NCBI RefSeq assembly: GCF_000224785.1
Contig: NZ_AGAV01000008.1
Location: 1-64,000 of the forward strand
Direction of reading: 5' to 3'
Source of the DNA: Lentibacillus jeotgali
GTDB lineage: Bacteria > Bacillota > Bacilli > Bacillales > Amphibacillaceae
DNA length: 64,000 nt
Positions 54,458 to 63,182 of this stretch are shown here, piece by piece. The notes below the pieces were generated by a model. The model was not told where the DNA came from. It saw only the letters and a program-made list of their open reading frames with translations, and ran no database searches. Each line of letters starts with the position of its first letter. Position 1 is the stretch's first letter. The position numbers were made by a program, and so were the translations under genes.

Positions 54458-54838
54458 ATGATATTTGATTTAGTTGCTTATTTCATTGGCTTAATCATTA
54501 CACTTCCGGTGCTTGCCACCTCGATTGTTTATATTATTGGCAGGAAAGTGCATCAACATCATTGGAAAGCAATTCATACTGCAGTGAATTGGACAACATT
54601 TCTTTACATTATTGCTGTCATAACGATGTTTAAAACAATCTTCGGGAGAACATTTTTTGGAATAATTCTATTGATTTTACTGACGCTGTTCACAGCTATT
54701 GTGGTGATTCGATGGAAAATGTATACGGAAGTTATCTTTAAAAAAATATTTAAAGTTTTTTGGCGTATCTGCTTTTTGCTGTTTCTATTGTTGTACTGCT
54801 TATTCATTTTGATAGGGATTGTTCTTCAATTCGTGTAA
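54458..54838 (+). CDS. DUF3397 membrane protein
   Basis: A 126-residue protein with four hydrophobic helices (about residues 5-25, 42-60, 65-84 and 101-125) and His/Lys residues in the loop (GRKVHQHHWKAIHTAVNW). It resembles the DUF3397 family found upstream of bshC/mraZ in Bacillaceae. Function unknown. The start is the ATG at 54458; a site is only weakly visible (GGGAA). It precedes bshC by 88 bases. Confidence 0.75.
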   Translation: MIFDLVAYFIGLIITLPVLATSIVYIIGRKVHQHHWKAIHTAVNWTTFLYIIAVITMFKTIFGRTFFGIILLILLTLFTAIVVIRWKMYTEVIFKKIFKVFWRICFLLFLLLYCLFILIGIVLQFV

Positions 54839-54926
54839 TAGTCAATCAGAATGAATGCAATCCAACGCTGTTTTATGTAAAATGTGTTAAGGACATATAT
54901 GATTACAATAAAGGAGCATGCGACCG

Positions 54927-56552
54927 ATGCGGATCACGCCAATTACATTGCAAACACAAAATGCACTAATATATGATTACCGAAACAGCAAGTCCGGGAT
55001 TTTGGAGCATTTTGACTATGATCCATACCTGGAATCGACATACCAATCCAGAGCAAAGGCATTGCAGTCTAAACAAATTGACCGTGAAAACCTGACAGAT
55101 GCGTTAGTCAGAATGAACAGGCGATGGGATGCTCCTCAACCTACATACCGTAATATAGAAAGGCTGAAGAAGAATAACAGCGTTGTTGTTATCGGGGGAC
55201 AGCAGGCAGGTCTTATGACAGGGCCGATGTATACCATTAACAAAATCATATCGATTATCCAATTTGCCAAACAACAGGAGTCCGAACTTCAGATACCAGT
55301 TGTGCCGGTTTTTTGGATAGCCGGTGAAGACCATGACTTTGCGGAAATCAATCATATTTATTTGCCTCAACATAACACCATGAAAAAATACCAGCTGCAA
55401 CAGCAGATACAAGAAAAACGTCCAGTTTCAGATATTGCAATTGATCAACCAATAGCCCGTCAATGGCTTGACCAGCTATTTGCGCAGTTGAATGAGACAG
55501 CGTATACGAAAAACCTGTATCAGACAATCCAGGACTGTTTGCAGGAGTCGGATACCTATGTGGATTTTTTCGCACGGGTTATTTATCAATTGTTCGATGA
55601 TGAAGGTGTTGTTCTTGCTGATTCCGGTGATTCTGTCATGCGGGAGATGGAACGGGACCATTTTATAACCTTGATTGAAAATCAGAAAGACATCAGTTCC
55701 GGTGTTCACCGATCATTACAACAACTGAACCAAAAAGGTTATGCTGTTTCACTTGAGACAGAGCCTGATGATGCACATCTCTTTTATCATGAGGGTGATG
55801 ATAGAATATTGCTTACAAGAGATGAGGAGGGGAACTGGGCAGGAAAACAGGAGGAAGTCCTTTTAACAACAGAAGAACTCATGGAGACAGCAAATAATAA
55901 TCCATCAAAACTGAGTAATAATGTAGTAACAAGACCAGTTATGCAGGAATGTTTATTTCCGACATTGGCATTTATCGGCGGCCCGGGTGAAGTTGGTTAC
56001 TGGTCAGCCTTAAAGCCCGCTTTTCATGCGGCTGGTATGGAGATGCCTCCGGTACTGCCGCGATTGTCCTTTACTTTTATTGACCGGCGGGTGGAAAAAT
56101 CATTGCGGCAATATGCGATTGATGAGGAAAACGCCATTAATCATGGCGTTGACTCCTTGAAAATCGAATGGCTGGCTAACCAGAATGGACCGCCAGTGCA
56201 GAAGGTTGCCTCTGAAATCAGGCAGGCCGTTGATACCGCACATAGACCATTAAGGGATATCGCAAGAGGGATACGTTCCGATTTAGGTGAATTGGCTGAT
56301 AAAAATTTGTATTATTTGAATGAGGATATTAAATATCTGGAAGAGCGTATTATGAAAGGTCTAGAGGAAAGGCATACAAAGCATCTGAATGAATTTGACC
56401 TGATCCAAAACACGCTTCATCCCAAAAATGGGCTGCAGGAGAGAGTTTGGAATCCATTAGTCTGGTTGAACAAATACGGTTCCGGTTTTATCAGAGAACT
56501 GACAAGCCAGCCATGTTCATTCCTGGACGCGCACCATATTGTTTATCTATAG
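54927..56552 (+). CDS. bshC: Bacillithiol biosynthesis cysteine-adding enzyme BshC
   Basis: A 541-residue enzyme that adds cysteine to glucosaminyl malate, the last step of bacillithiol synthesis. The HUP-like core is seen with VVIGGQQAGLMTGPMYTINKIISI (about residues 85-108) and VPVFWIAGEDHDFAEINHIY (about residues 125-145), and a C-terminal coiled coil. The second ATG (54927) is taken as start, since AAAGGAG sits directly before the first (54918). Gene order bshC-mraZ is standard in Bacillaceae. A strong hairpin terminator follows. Confidence 0.94.
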   Translation: MRITPITLQTQNALIYDYRNSKSGILEHFDYDPYLESTYQSRAKALQSKQIDRENLTDALVRMNRRWDAPQPTYRNIERLKKNNSVVVIGGQQAGLMTGPMYTINKIISIIQFAKQQESELQIPVVPVFWIAGEDHDFAEINHIYLPQHNTMKKYQLQQQIQEKRPVSDIAIDQPIARQWLDQLFAQLNETAYTKNLYQTIQDCLQESDTYVDFFARVIYQLFDDEGVVLADSGDSVMREMERDHFITLIENQKDISSGVHRSLQQLNQKGYAVSLETEPDDAHLFYHEGDDRILLTRDEEGNWAGKQEEVLLTTEELMETANNNPSKLSNNVVTRPVMQECLFPTLAFIGGPGEVGYWSALKPAFHAAGMEMPPVLPRLSFTFIDRRVEKSLRQYAIDEENAINHGVDSLKIEWLANQNGPPVQKVASEIRQAVDTAHRPLRDIARGIRSDLGELADKNLYYLNEDIKYLEERIMKGLEERHTKHLNEFDLIQNTLHPKNGLQERVWNPLVWLNKYGSGFIRELTSQPCSFLDAHHIVYL

Positions 56553-56574
56553 CATGATAAACTTAAATCGACCA

Positions 56575-56594
56575 AGTGAAACTTTAATCAGTGG
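56575..56594 (-). repeat. Short inverted fragment of the family 1 two-hairpin repeat
   Basis: On the minus strand it reads as the end of hairpin 2 and the tail (CCACTGATTAAAGTTTCACTT). Only about 20 bases match, so it may be a remnant. Confidence 0.4.
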
Positions 56595-56601
56595 TTTTTA
56601 T

Positions 56602-56655
56602 CCCCACCTTCCTCCACTTTTTCAAAATAAGTGGAGAAAAGGTGGGGGTTTTTTA
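56602..56655 (+). terminator. Strong terminator after bshC
   Basis: A two-part stem. CCCCACCTT pairs with AAGGTGGGG and CCACTT pairs with AAGTGG inside, followed by GGTTTTTTATT. Confidence 0.85.
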
Positions 56656-56790
56656 TTGTAATAGTTTTTAAATGGCTTGGTCACAGTATTTAGGCTGTGG
56701 ACTGAAAAGTTCATATATATTCTTTCCTCATTGGTTTATAACGCGTTAGTCCTATTTTTTAATTTAGAAGGAAAAAATTTTGAAAAAGAA

Positions 56791-56825
56791 GTGGTGAATT
56801 GTGGGGGAATGTGGTAACATAGGGT
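56791..56825 (+). promoter_or_regulatory. Four 10-bp-phased repeats upstream of mraZ (candidate MraZ operator)
   Basis: GTGGT (56791), GTGGG (56801), GTGGT (56811) and AGGGT (56821) recur at exactly 10-bp spacing, ending 23 bases before the mraZ ATG. MraZ of E. coli binds three TGGG-type repeats with 5-base spacers upstream of its own operon, so autoregulation is a fair inference. Confidence 0.7.
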
Positions 56826-56847
56826 GTAAGAAAGTGGGGCGTACTCT

Positions 56848-57279
56848 ATGTTCATGGGTGAATACCAGCACAATATCGATACAAAGGGACGAATTATTGT
56901 GCCTGCCAAGTTCCGTGAAGACCTTGGGGAAAGCTTTGTTGTCACCCGTGGACTTGATAAATGTTTATTTGCGTACCCAATGGAAGAATGGAAATTGCTG
57001 GAGGAAAAGTTGAAAAAGCTCCCACTTACCAAGAAGGACGCCCGTGCTTTCACAAGATTTTTCTTCTCTGGAGCAGTTGAATGTGAAGTGGACAAGCAGG
57101 GAAGAATAAACATTCCCCAACCTCTGCGCCAATATGCCGGTCTTGACAAGGAATGTGTTGTCATTGGTGTATCCAACCGCGTTGAATTCTGGGCCAATGA
57201 AAACTGGGAAGAGTATTTCAATGACTCCGAAGAATCTTTTGGTGAAATTGCCGAGAATCTGATGGACTTTGATATTTAA
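56848..57279 (+). CDS. mraZ: Transcriptional regulator MraZ
   Basis: A 143-residue protein with two AbrB/SpoVT-like (MraZ) halves: [23 protein letters not shown] (about residues 2-24) and [21 protein letters not shown] (about 74-94), each with the typical DxKGR/IxxP pattern. It forms ring-like oligomers and controls the division/cell-wall cluster, in B. subtilis reported to lower ftsL-dependent expression. Four phased repeats lie just upstream. A GTGGGG sequence serves as the ribosome site. First of mraZ-rsmH-ftsL-pbpB; the next gene starts 26 bases later. Confidence 0.95.
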   Translation: MFMGEYQHNIDTKGRIIVPAKFREDLGESFVVTRGLDKCLFAYPMEEWKLLEEKLKKLPLTKKDARAFTRFFFSGAVECEVDKQGRINIPQPLRQYAGLDKECVVIGVSNRVEFWANENWEEYFNDSEESFGEIAENLMDFDI

Positions 57280-57305
57280 ATGTGGCAGAGACAGGATGAA
57301 AGTCT

Positions 57306-58286
57306 ATGTTTAATCATTACAGTGTATTAGCAGAAGAAGTGCTGGTTGGGATGGCTATAAGGAAGGATGGTACATATGTGGACTGTACCGTCGGCGGTGG
57401 CGGTCACGCTGAGCGTATTGCTTCCCAGTTAAATGAAAATGGGCTGCTGATAGCGTTTGACCAGGATATGGAGGCACTGAAGGCAGCGGAAAAACGGCTG
57501 GAGCCATTTAAAAATCGTACCCTTTTTATTCATGCCAACTTTAGAGAAATAGAGGAGCAATTGGCTTCCCGCCAAATTAGGCATGTAGATGGTTTTCTGT
57601 TTGATCTTGGTGTGTCATCGCCTCAGTTTGATCGTGGTGACAGAGGGTTCAGTTATCAGCATAATGCGAAACTTGATATGCGTATGAACCAGCATCAGGA
57701 ATTGAACGCCCGAGAAGTTATAAACGAATGGCCGTATAACCAGCTGGTAAAAATTTTCTTCAGCTATGGTGAAGAGAAATTTTCCAAGCAAATCGCCCGT
57801 AAAATTGAGGATGCCAGGAAAGTAAATCCGATTGAAACGACGTTTGACTTGGTTGACATCATAAAAGAAGCAATTCCAGCACCTGCCCGGAGAAAAGGAG
57901 GGCATCCTGCGAAACGAATTTTTCAGGCTCTTCGAATTGCCGTGAATGATGAGCTGAGTGCTTTCAATGATGCGCTTCACCAGGCTGCACGTGTTGTTGA
58001 TATCCATGGGAGAATTGCCGTCATAACGTTTCACTCATTGGAAGACAGACTTTGCAAACAGGCTTTTAAAAAATGGAGTACGGCAAAACCGGTACCAAGA
58101 AACCTACCGGTCATACCCGAGGACCATCAAGCGCCATTTAAATTAGTCAATAAAAAGCCGGTTGTGCCAAGCGAAAAAGAAGTTGATGAAAACAGACGGT
58201 CACGCTCTGCTAAATTGCGTATCAGTGAAAAAATTCAAGAATGGAATGAAGAATTTTCATATAAAGAAGGGTGGAAAAAATCATGA
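57306..58286 (+). CDS. rsmH: 16S rRNA (cytosine(1402)-N(4))-methyltransferase
   Basis: A 326-residue SAM-dependent enzyme (MraW). SAM motif [14 protein letters not shown] lies near residue 25; other features are [13 protein letters not shown] and [15 protein letters not shown] (about residues 100-125), [14 protein letters not shown] and [10 protein letters not shown], typical of the family. It modifies C1402 in the ribosomal P site. ACAGGATG precedes the ATG. Its stop overlaps the ftsL start as ATGA (58283-58286). Confidence 0.95.
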   Translation: MFNHYSVLAEEVLVGMAIRKDGTYVDCTVGGGGHAERIASQLNENGLLIAFDQDMEALKAAEKRLEPFKNRTLFIHANFREIEEQLASRQIRHVDGFLFDLGVSSPQFDRGDRGFSYQHNAKLDMRMNQHQELNAREVINEWPYNQLVKIFFSYGEEKFSKQIARKIEDARKVNPIETTFDLVDIIKEAIPAPARRKGGHPAKRIFQALRIAVNDELSAFNDALHQAARVVDIHGRIAVITFHSLEDRLCKQAFKKWSTAKPVPRNLPVIPEDHQAPFKLVNKKPVVPSEKEVDENRRSRSAKLRISEKIQEWNEEFSYKEGWKKS

Positions 58287-58660
58287 ATGAAAATCTTGCC
58301 CGCAGCTGGAAAGAGTCATATTCGCCAAACGAAGCAGGACAGGAACAACAAACAGTCGTTAAAGTACATAAGAAGAACTGGATCACGATAGGCGAAAAGG
58401 TGTTGTATTCCGGAGTAAGCGCTATGCTGATTGCAGCGAGTATCTATGTTGTGTCATTTGCTTCTTCAACAGACACATTGAACAGGGAATTGCAATCACT
58501 TGAACAATCGGTACAGCATCAGAAAGTAACCAATGAAGGCCTGGTTTATGAAAAGAAGCAGCTAAGCAGACCTGAACGCATCACAAGAATTGCAAAAGAA
58601 AATGGATTAAAAGTACAGGATACACGGGTAGAACAGGCAACAGCGTTTAAGAACAACTAA
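58283..58660 (+). CDS. ftsL: Cell division protein FtsL
   Basis: A 125-residue bitopic membrane protein. It has a cytoplasmic N-terminus, one helix ([21 protein letters not shown], about residues 37-57), then an extracellular coiled coil ([29 protein letters not shown]) that pairs with DivIC in the divisome. The start at 58283 is coupled to the rsmH stop and has AAGAAGGGTGG upstream; an in-frame GTG four codons earlier is less likely. It precedes pbpB by 17 bases. Confidence 0.88.
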   Translation: MNENLARSWKESYSPNEAGQEQQTVVKVHKKNWITIGEKVLYSGVSAMLIAASIYVVSFASSTDTLNRELQSLEQSVQHQKVTNEGLVYEKKQLSRPERITRIAKENGLKVQDTRVEQATAFKNN

Positions 58661-58677
58661 GATAAGGCGGATGTATG

Positions 58678-60849
58678 ATGAAGAAAAACAAGAAAACACA
58701 TATTATGTCCGGGGTTCTAATTGTTTTGTTTGTCGGCATATTTCTGCTTATTTCCGGAAGGTTTTTATATATTCAGGCTACCGGAGAAATTGCCGGCATT
58801 TCACTTGATAAATGGGCTGATGAGAAGCGTACTGCGTCTTACACCCTTGATGCGGAACGGGGAAAAATTTATGGCCGGAATGGCATGACACTAGCATATG
58901 ACCGTCCTACATACAGGATCCAGGCAATTGTAGGGGAATCACACACACAAAACGAGGAGGAGCCGCTTCATGTAGTAAATCCGGAAAAGACTGCAGAAAA
59001 GCTGGCTCCTTTATTAGATGCGGATAAAAGCTATCTGCTGAATCAAATGAAAGAAGGAATTGAGGGAGGCCGATTTCAAGTAGAATTTGGAAGTGCGGGT
59101 AAAGAAATCTCCCAGAACACGAAAGAAAAAATTGAAGAACTTGAACTGCCGGGAATTAAATTTAAGGAAGAACCGATACGTTATTATCCGAATGGAATGT
59201 TTGCATCGCAAATTATCGGATTCGCTCAGAAGAAGAATAACACGATCAACGGCATCACCGGGATCGAAAAACAGATGAATAAGTTTCTGAGTGGTAAAGA
59301 TGGGTCTATTTCATATCAACGTGATCAATATAATGACAAACTATTAAACCCGGAGGAAGTCGTCAAACAGCCGGAGGACGGCGGGGATGTTTATTTAACA
59401 ATTGATCAGAAGATACAGACATTGCTCGAGGATGTCATGACACAAATGAATGAAACCTATGAACCCGAACGGATGACAGCCGCCGTGATGGATCCCAAAA
59501 CAGGTGAGATCCTGGCGATGAGCAACCGTCCAAGCTATAACCCCAATAATCCCTCCGATGTAGAAAATTGGTATAATGATGTGATCGCTACACCAGTTGA
59601 ACCGGGATCAACAATGAAAATGTTCACATGGGCTGCGGCAATTGAGGAAGGTGTTTACAATGGTGATGAATCGCTTGAATCAGGTACTTACAAAATAAGT
59701 GACCGTGTGGCCCCGGTAAGAGATCATAACGGTGGTGAAGGCTGGGGGTCAATCACGTATGATGAAGGGTTTGCCCGTTCCTCGAACGTTGCAGCATCCA
59801 AGCTGGTTTGGGAAAAGATTGGAACCGAGAAATATCTGGAATATCTAAAAGGATTTGACTTTGATGAAAAAACAGGCATCGATTTGCCGGGAGAGGCAAC
59901 GGGGCAACTCGTTTACAACTATCCGCGCGATAAAATCACCACAGCTTTCGGTCAGGCAAGCACTGTGACACCGATCCAGCAAATGAAGGCGGCGTCGGCA
60001 ATAGCAAACGATGGGAAAATGGTCAAACCGTACGTCATATCTAAAAAGGTTGATTCGTCTACCGGCGAAACAATAGAAGAAAAATCACCCGAAGTCACCA
60101 GTAAACCTATTTCAAAAGAAACCTCAGATCAGGTGATGAACTTATTGGGGTCGGTCGTTTCCTCTGAGAATGGGACGGGGAAAGAATATAAGCTTGATGA
60201 TTACTCTGTTGCAGGCAAAACGGGTACAGCCCAGATTAGTGAAGACGGCAGTTATTTAACCGGACACGGAAATTATATGTATTCGTTTCTTGGAATGGCT
60301 CCCAAGGACGACCCGCAGCTATTGATGTATGTATCGGTTAAACAGCCCGATTTAAAAGCTACAGAGACCGGTTCAGCTCCTGTATCATTCATATTCAAAA
60401 ATGTCATGGAGAACAGCTTGCATTATTTGAGTATCGAACCTGACAAAGAAACAGACAAACAGATTGAGCCGGTTGAATTGCCGGAAATGACGGGGAAAGA
60501 GACATCCGGAATTCAAGAAGAACTTGCCAGTAAGGGATTAAACGTGTCGGTTATCGGCTCAGGTAAAACCATTAAAAAGGCGAGTGCTGCGGCAGGTGAT
60601 GAACTGTTGCCGGGTGACCGGATCATTCTCATTACTGATGAGCCGACAATGCCCGATATCACCGGCTGGTCATTAAGAGATGTCATGCAGCTGGCTGAAT
60701 TGATGTCACTCGATGTTGAACCGATCGGCAATGGATATGTCACTAATCAAAGCATTAAGAAAGGGACACCGCTAAAAAATAACGATTATTTAGGTGTTGA
60801 ACTCCAACAGCCTGAAACGGATGCCCAAGAGTCTGAGCAATCAGGTTAA
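58678..60849 (+). CDS. pbpB: Penicillin-binding protein 2B, septal transpeptidase
   Basis: A 723-residue class B PBP that crosslinks septal peptidoglycan with FtsW. A single N-terminal helix (LIVLFVGIFLLISGRFLYI) is followed by the dimerisation/pedestal domain and transpeptidase domain with catalytic Ser in STMK (residue 311), SSN (368-370) and KTGT (Lys514), then two PASTA domains (about 600-715). The start is taken at the second of two ATGs (58675, 58678), 7 bases from AAGGCGG. A hairpin terminator separates it from spoVD. Confidence 0.95.
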   Translation: MKKNKKTHIMSGVLIVLFVGIFLLISGRFLYIQATGEIAGISLDKWADEKRTASYTLDAERGKIYGRNGMTLAYDRPTYRIQAIVGESHTQNEEEPLHVVNPEKTAEKLAPLLDADKSYLLNQMKEGIEGGRFQVEFGSAGKEISQNTKEKIEELELPGIKFKEEPIRYYPNGMFASQIIGFAQKKNNTINGITGIEKQMNKFLSGKDGSISYQRDQYNDKLLNPEEVVKQPEDGGDVYLTIDQKIQTLLEDVMTQMNETYEPERMTAAVMDPKTGEILAMSNRPSYNPNNPSDVENWYNDVIATPVEPGSTMKMFTWAAAIEEGVYNGDESLESGTYKISDRVAPVRDHNGGEGWGSITYDEGFARSSNVAASKLVWEKIGTEKYLEYLKGFDFDEKTGIDLPGEATGQLVYNYPRDKITTAFGQASTVTPIQQMKAASAIANDGKMVKPYVISKKVDSSTGETIEEKSPEVTSKPISKETSDQVMNLLGSVVSSENGTGKEYKLDDYSVAGKTGTAQISEDGSYLTGHGNYMYSFLGMAPKDDPQLLMYVSVKQPDLKATETGSAPVSFIFKNVMENSLHYLSIEPDKETDKQIEPVELPEMTGKETSGIQEELASKGLNVSVIGSGKTIKKASAAAGDELLPGDRIILITDEPTMPDITGWSLRDVMQLAELMSLDVEPIGNGYVTNQSIKKGTPLKNNDYLGVELQQPETDAQESEQSG

Positions 60850-60871
60850 CTAAATAAGTAGCGGAAACGAC

Positions 60872-60914
60872 TGCGAGTGAACCACGCCCGTTTTTTTAGG
60901 GCGTGGTTCGCTAT
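60872..60914 (+). terminator. Hairpin between pbpB and spoVD
   Basis: GCGAGTGAACCACGCCC pairs with GGGCGTGGTTCGC, with a T-rich loop. The stem ends in CTATTT, so termination is likely but not certain. Confidence 0.75.
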
Positions 60915-61003
60915 TTCGGCTTGACATGCAATGTTCTATTCCATTTTCAATATTCATATAGTGAATACAAGCCTACCTATGAATATGAGAAGGGGGATGG
61001 AAT

Positions 61004-62938
61004 ATGAAACGCGTATCATCTGTAACTGTACGAAAGCGAATAATTGCCGTTTTCCTTATCGGTTTATTGTTTTTCGTCATAATCGATTTCCGGCTGGGCT
61101 TTGTTCAGTTTATGATGGGAGATGAACTGATGAAGCGCGCTGACGAATCCTGGAGCAGGGATATTACGTTTGAACCTGAACGCGGAAAGATATTGGACAG
61201 GCAGGGAGAAGTGCTGGCAGAAAATGTGTCTGCACCATCTGTCATTGTTGTCCCAAAGCAGGTGAAAAACCCCCAGGATACAGCTGGAAAAATCGCTGAC
61301 ATATTGGAAATCTCCGAACAGGATGCCTATGATTATGTTACGAAAGACGCTGTTTATACCAGAGTACATCCTGAGGGCAGGAAAATAAGTGAGGAACAGG
61401 AAGAAGCGTTCCGTACATTAAACATGGACGGTATTTATCTGGCAAAAGATTCAAAACGCCATTACCCATTTGAGGATGATTTATCACACGTATTAGGCTT
61501 TGCGGGTATCGATAACCAGGGTTTAATGGGACTTGAACAATTTTATAATGATAAATTAAATGGGGAAGAAGGAAGTTTATCGTTTTATTCTGACGCTAAA
61601 GGGAAAAAACTTGAGCAAATTGCCGATGACTATGAAGCGCCAACAGACGGTCTCAATTTAAAGACAACGATTGATTCCAAAGTCCAGACAATCATGGAGC
61701 GGGAGCTGGATCTTGCCGTATCGCAATATAATCCTGACGGCGCTATGGCAATTGCAGTTGATCCGGATACAGGAGGCGTACTTGGGATGTCGTCGCGGCC
61801 AAACTTTAACCCGGAAAATTACCAGAATGTTGATCCTGAAATATATGACCGTAATTTGCCGATTTGGAGCACTTATGAGCCGGGGTCGACCTTTAAAATC
61901 ATTACACTGGCAGCTGCACTTGAAGAGAATACGGTGGATCTTGAAAAAGATGAGTTTCATGACGATGGCGACATATCCGTAGGGGGGACAGAACTGCATT
62001 GCTGGAAGAGCGGTGGTCATGGCCATCAAACGTACCTGGAGGTTGTGCAAAATTCGTGTAACCCTGGTTTTGTACAAATGGGGACCGATCTAGGCAAGGA
62101 AAAGCTGTTCAGTTATATTAACGATTTCGGATTCGGGAAAAAGACAGGCATTGACCTTCGCGGTGAAGGGAACGGAATATTGTTTGAACCAGAAAATATA
62201 GGACCTGTTGAGCTGGCAACAACATCTTTCGGGCAGGGCGTATCCGTTACACCTATCCAGCAGGTCATGGCTGTCTCCGCGGCGGTTAATGGCGGTGAAC
62301 TCTATAAGCCGTTTATTGCAAAGGAGTGGATCGATCCGCAAACCGGGGAGACAGTGGAAAAGGTGGAGCCGACATTAAAGGAAAATATCATTTCAGAATC
62401 TACATCAGAAGAGGTCCGTCATGCACTTGAAAGTGTTGTTGCAGAAGGAACCGGCCGCCCGGCGTATGTTGATGGTTATCGTGTGGGGGGGAAAACCGGT
62501 ACAGCCCAGAAAGTCGGACCGGATGGCAATTATTTAAAAAACAATTACATCGTGTCGTTTATGGGATTTGCCCCGGCAGATGATCCGGAAATCGTGGTTT
62601 ATGTTGCAGTGGATAATCCGAAAGGTACTGCCCAGTTTGGCGGTGTTGTCTCAGCACCTATCGTCGGGACCATTATCGGAGACAGTTTGCGTGCAATGGG
62701 AGTTGAACCGAGAGAAGGCGGCCCGGAGAAAGAATATACATGGCCGGATAAACCAAAAGTTGAGGTTCCGGATTTAATCGGTATGAGCAAAGGTGAATTG
62801 ACCGAATATCAGACGAATTTATCAATTGAAACAAGCGGGTCCGGTGAGCATATTATCGATCAAGCCCCAAGCCCCGGAACAAAAATTGAACAAGGCGAAA
62901 AAATAAGAATTTATCTCTCTGACAAAAATTCATCGTGA
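61004..62938 (+). CDS. spoVD: Sporulation-specific penicillin-binding protein SpoVD
   Basis: A 644-residue class B PBP used with SpoVE in spore cortex synthesis. It has an N-terminal helix (IIAVFLIGLLFFVIIDFRLGF), PBP dimer domain, transpeptidase with Ser295 in STFK, SCN (QNSCNPG), Lys497 in KTGT, and a single C-terminal PASTA domain (VEVPDLIGMSKGELTEYQ). Two extra features support SpoVD over a vegetative PBP: the position between pbpB and murE, and one PASTA rather than two. AAGGGGG lies 8 bases before the ATG. The upstream CATATAGT with TTCTATT 14 bases before it weakly resembles a SigE promoter. Confidence 0.92.
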   Translation: MKRVSSVTVRKRIIAVFLIGLLFFVIIDFRLGFVQFMMGDELMKRADESWSRDITFEPERGKILDRQGEVLAENVSAPSVIVVPKQVKNPQDTAGKIADILEISEQDAYDYVTKDAVYTRVHPEGRKISEEQEEAFRTLNMDGIYLAKDSKRHYPFEDDLSHVLGFAGIDNQGLMGLEQFYNDKLNGEEGSLSFYSDAKGKKLEQIADDYEAPTDGLNLKTTIDSKVQTIMERELDLAVSQYNPDGAMAIAVDPDTGGVLGMSSRPNFNPENYQNVDPEIYDRNLPIWSTYEPGSTFKIITLAAALEENTVDLEKDEFHDDGDISVGGTELHCWKSGGHGHQTYLEVVQNSCNPGFVQMGTDLGKEKLFSYINDFGFGKKTGIDLRGEGNGILFEPENIGPVELATTSFGQGVSVTPIQQVMAVSAAVNGGELYKPFIAKEWIDPQTGETVEKVEPTLKENIISESTSEEVRHALESVVAEGTGRPAYVDGYRVGGKTGTAQKVGPDGNYLKNNYIVSFMGFAPADDPEIVVYVAVDNPKGTAQFGGVVSAPIVGTIIGDSLRAMGVEPREGGPEKEYTWPDKPKVEVPDLIGMSKGELTEYQTNLSIETSGSGEHIIDQAPSPGTKIEQGEKIRIYLSDKNSS

Positions 62939-63038
62939 ACAGGCTAAATTTTTGCTATAATGTAAAAGGCTCAACTGTTAAGATAAAGTCGAGGTGCCAG
63001 GAGCCGGTTTTTAGCCGGCTCTATGGCTATTAAACATG

Positions 63039-63086
63039 GCAAAAGCTTTCGCTGTTAAAGGTTGGCGATAAGCCAAGTTTTCTAAT
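63039..63086 (+). repeat. Two-hairpin intergenic repeat, family 2, 3' half
   Basis: AAAGCTTTCGC, then GGCGATAAGCC, tail AAGTTTTCTAAT; joined directly to the MITE-like end at 63087. Upstream, 62991-63012 holds a hairpin GAGCCGG/CCGGCTC. Confidence 0.55.
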
Positions 63087-63142
63087 AGAGGTTGTTCAAA
63101 AAGTCCGGTAACAATTTTATCCTCCTTTTTGAACACGCACTA
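63087..63142. repeat. Minimal MITE-like element before murE
   Basis: AGAGGTTGTTCAAAAAGTCCGGTAA joined almost directly to TTTATCCTCCTTTTTGAACACGCACTA. Same ends as the 324-bp element at 3638-3961, with nearly all the interior missing. The ends pair as GTTCAAAAAG/CTTTTTGAAC and could also act as a hairpin terminator. Confidence 0.7.
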
Positions 63143-63182
63143 ATCGTATTAGATATTACATTGCAGAATAGGGTGTTTGGAA

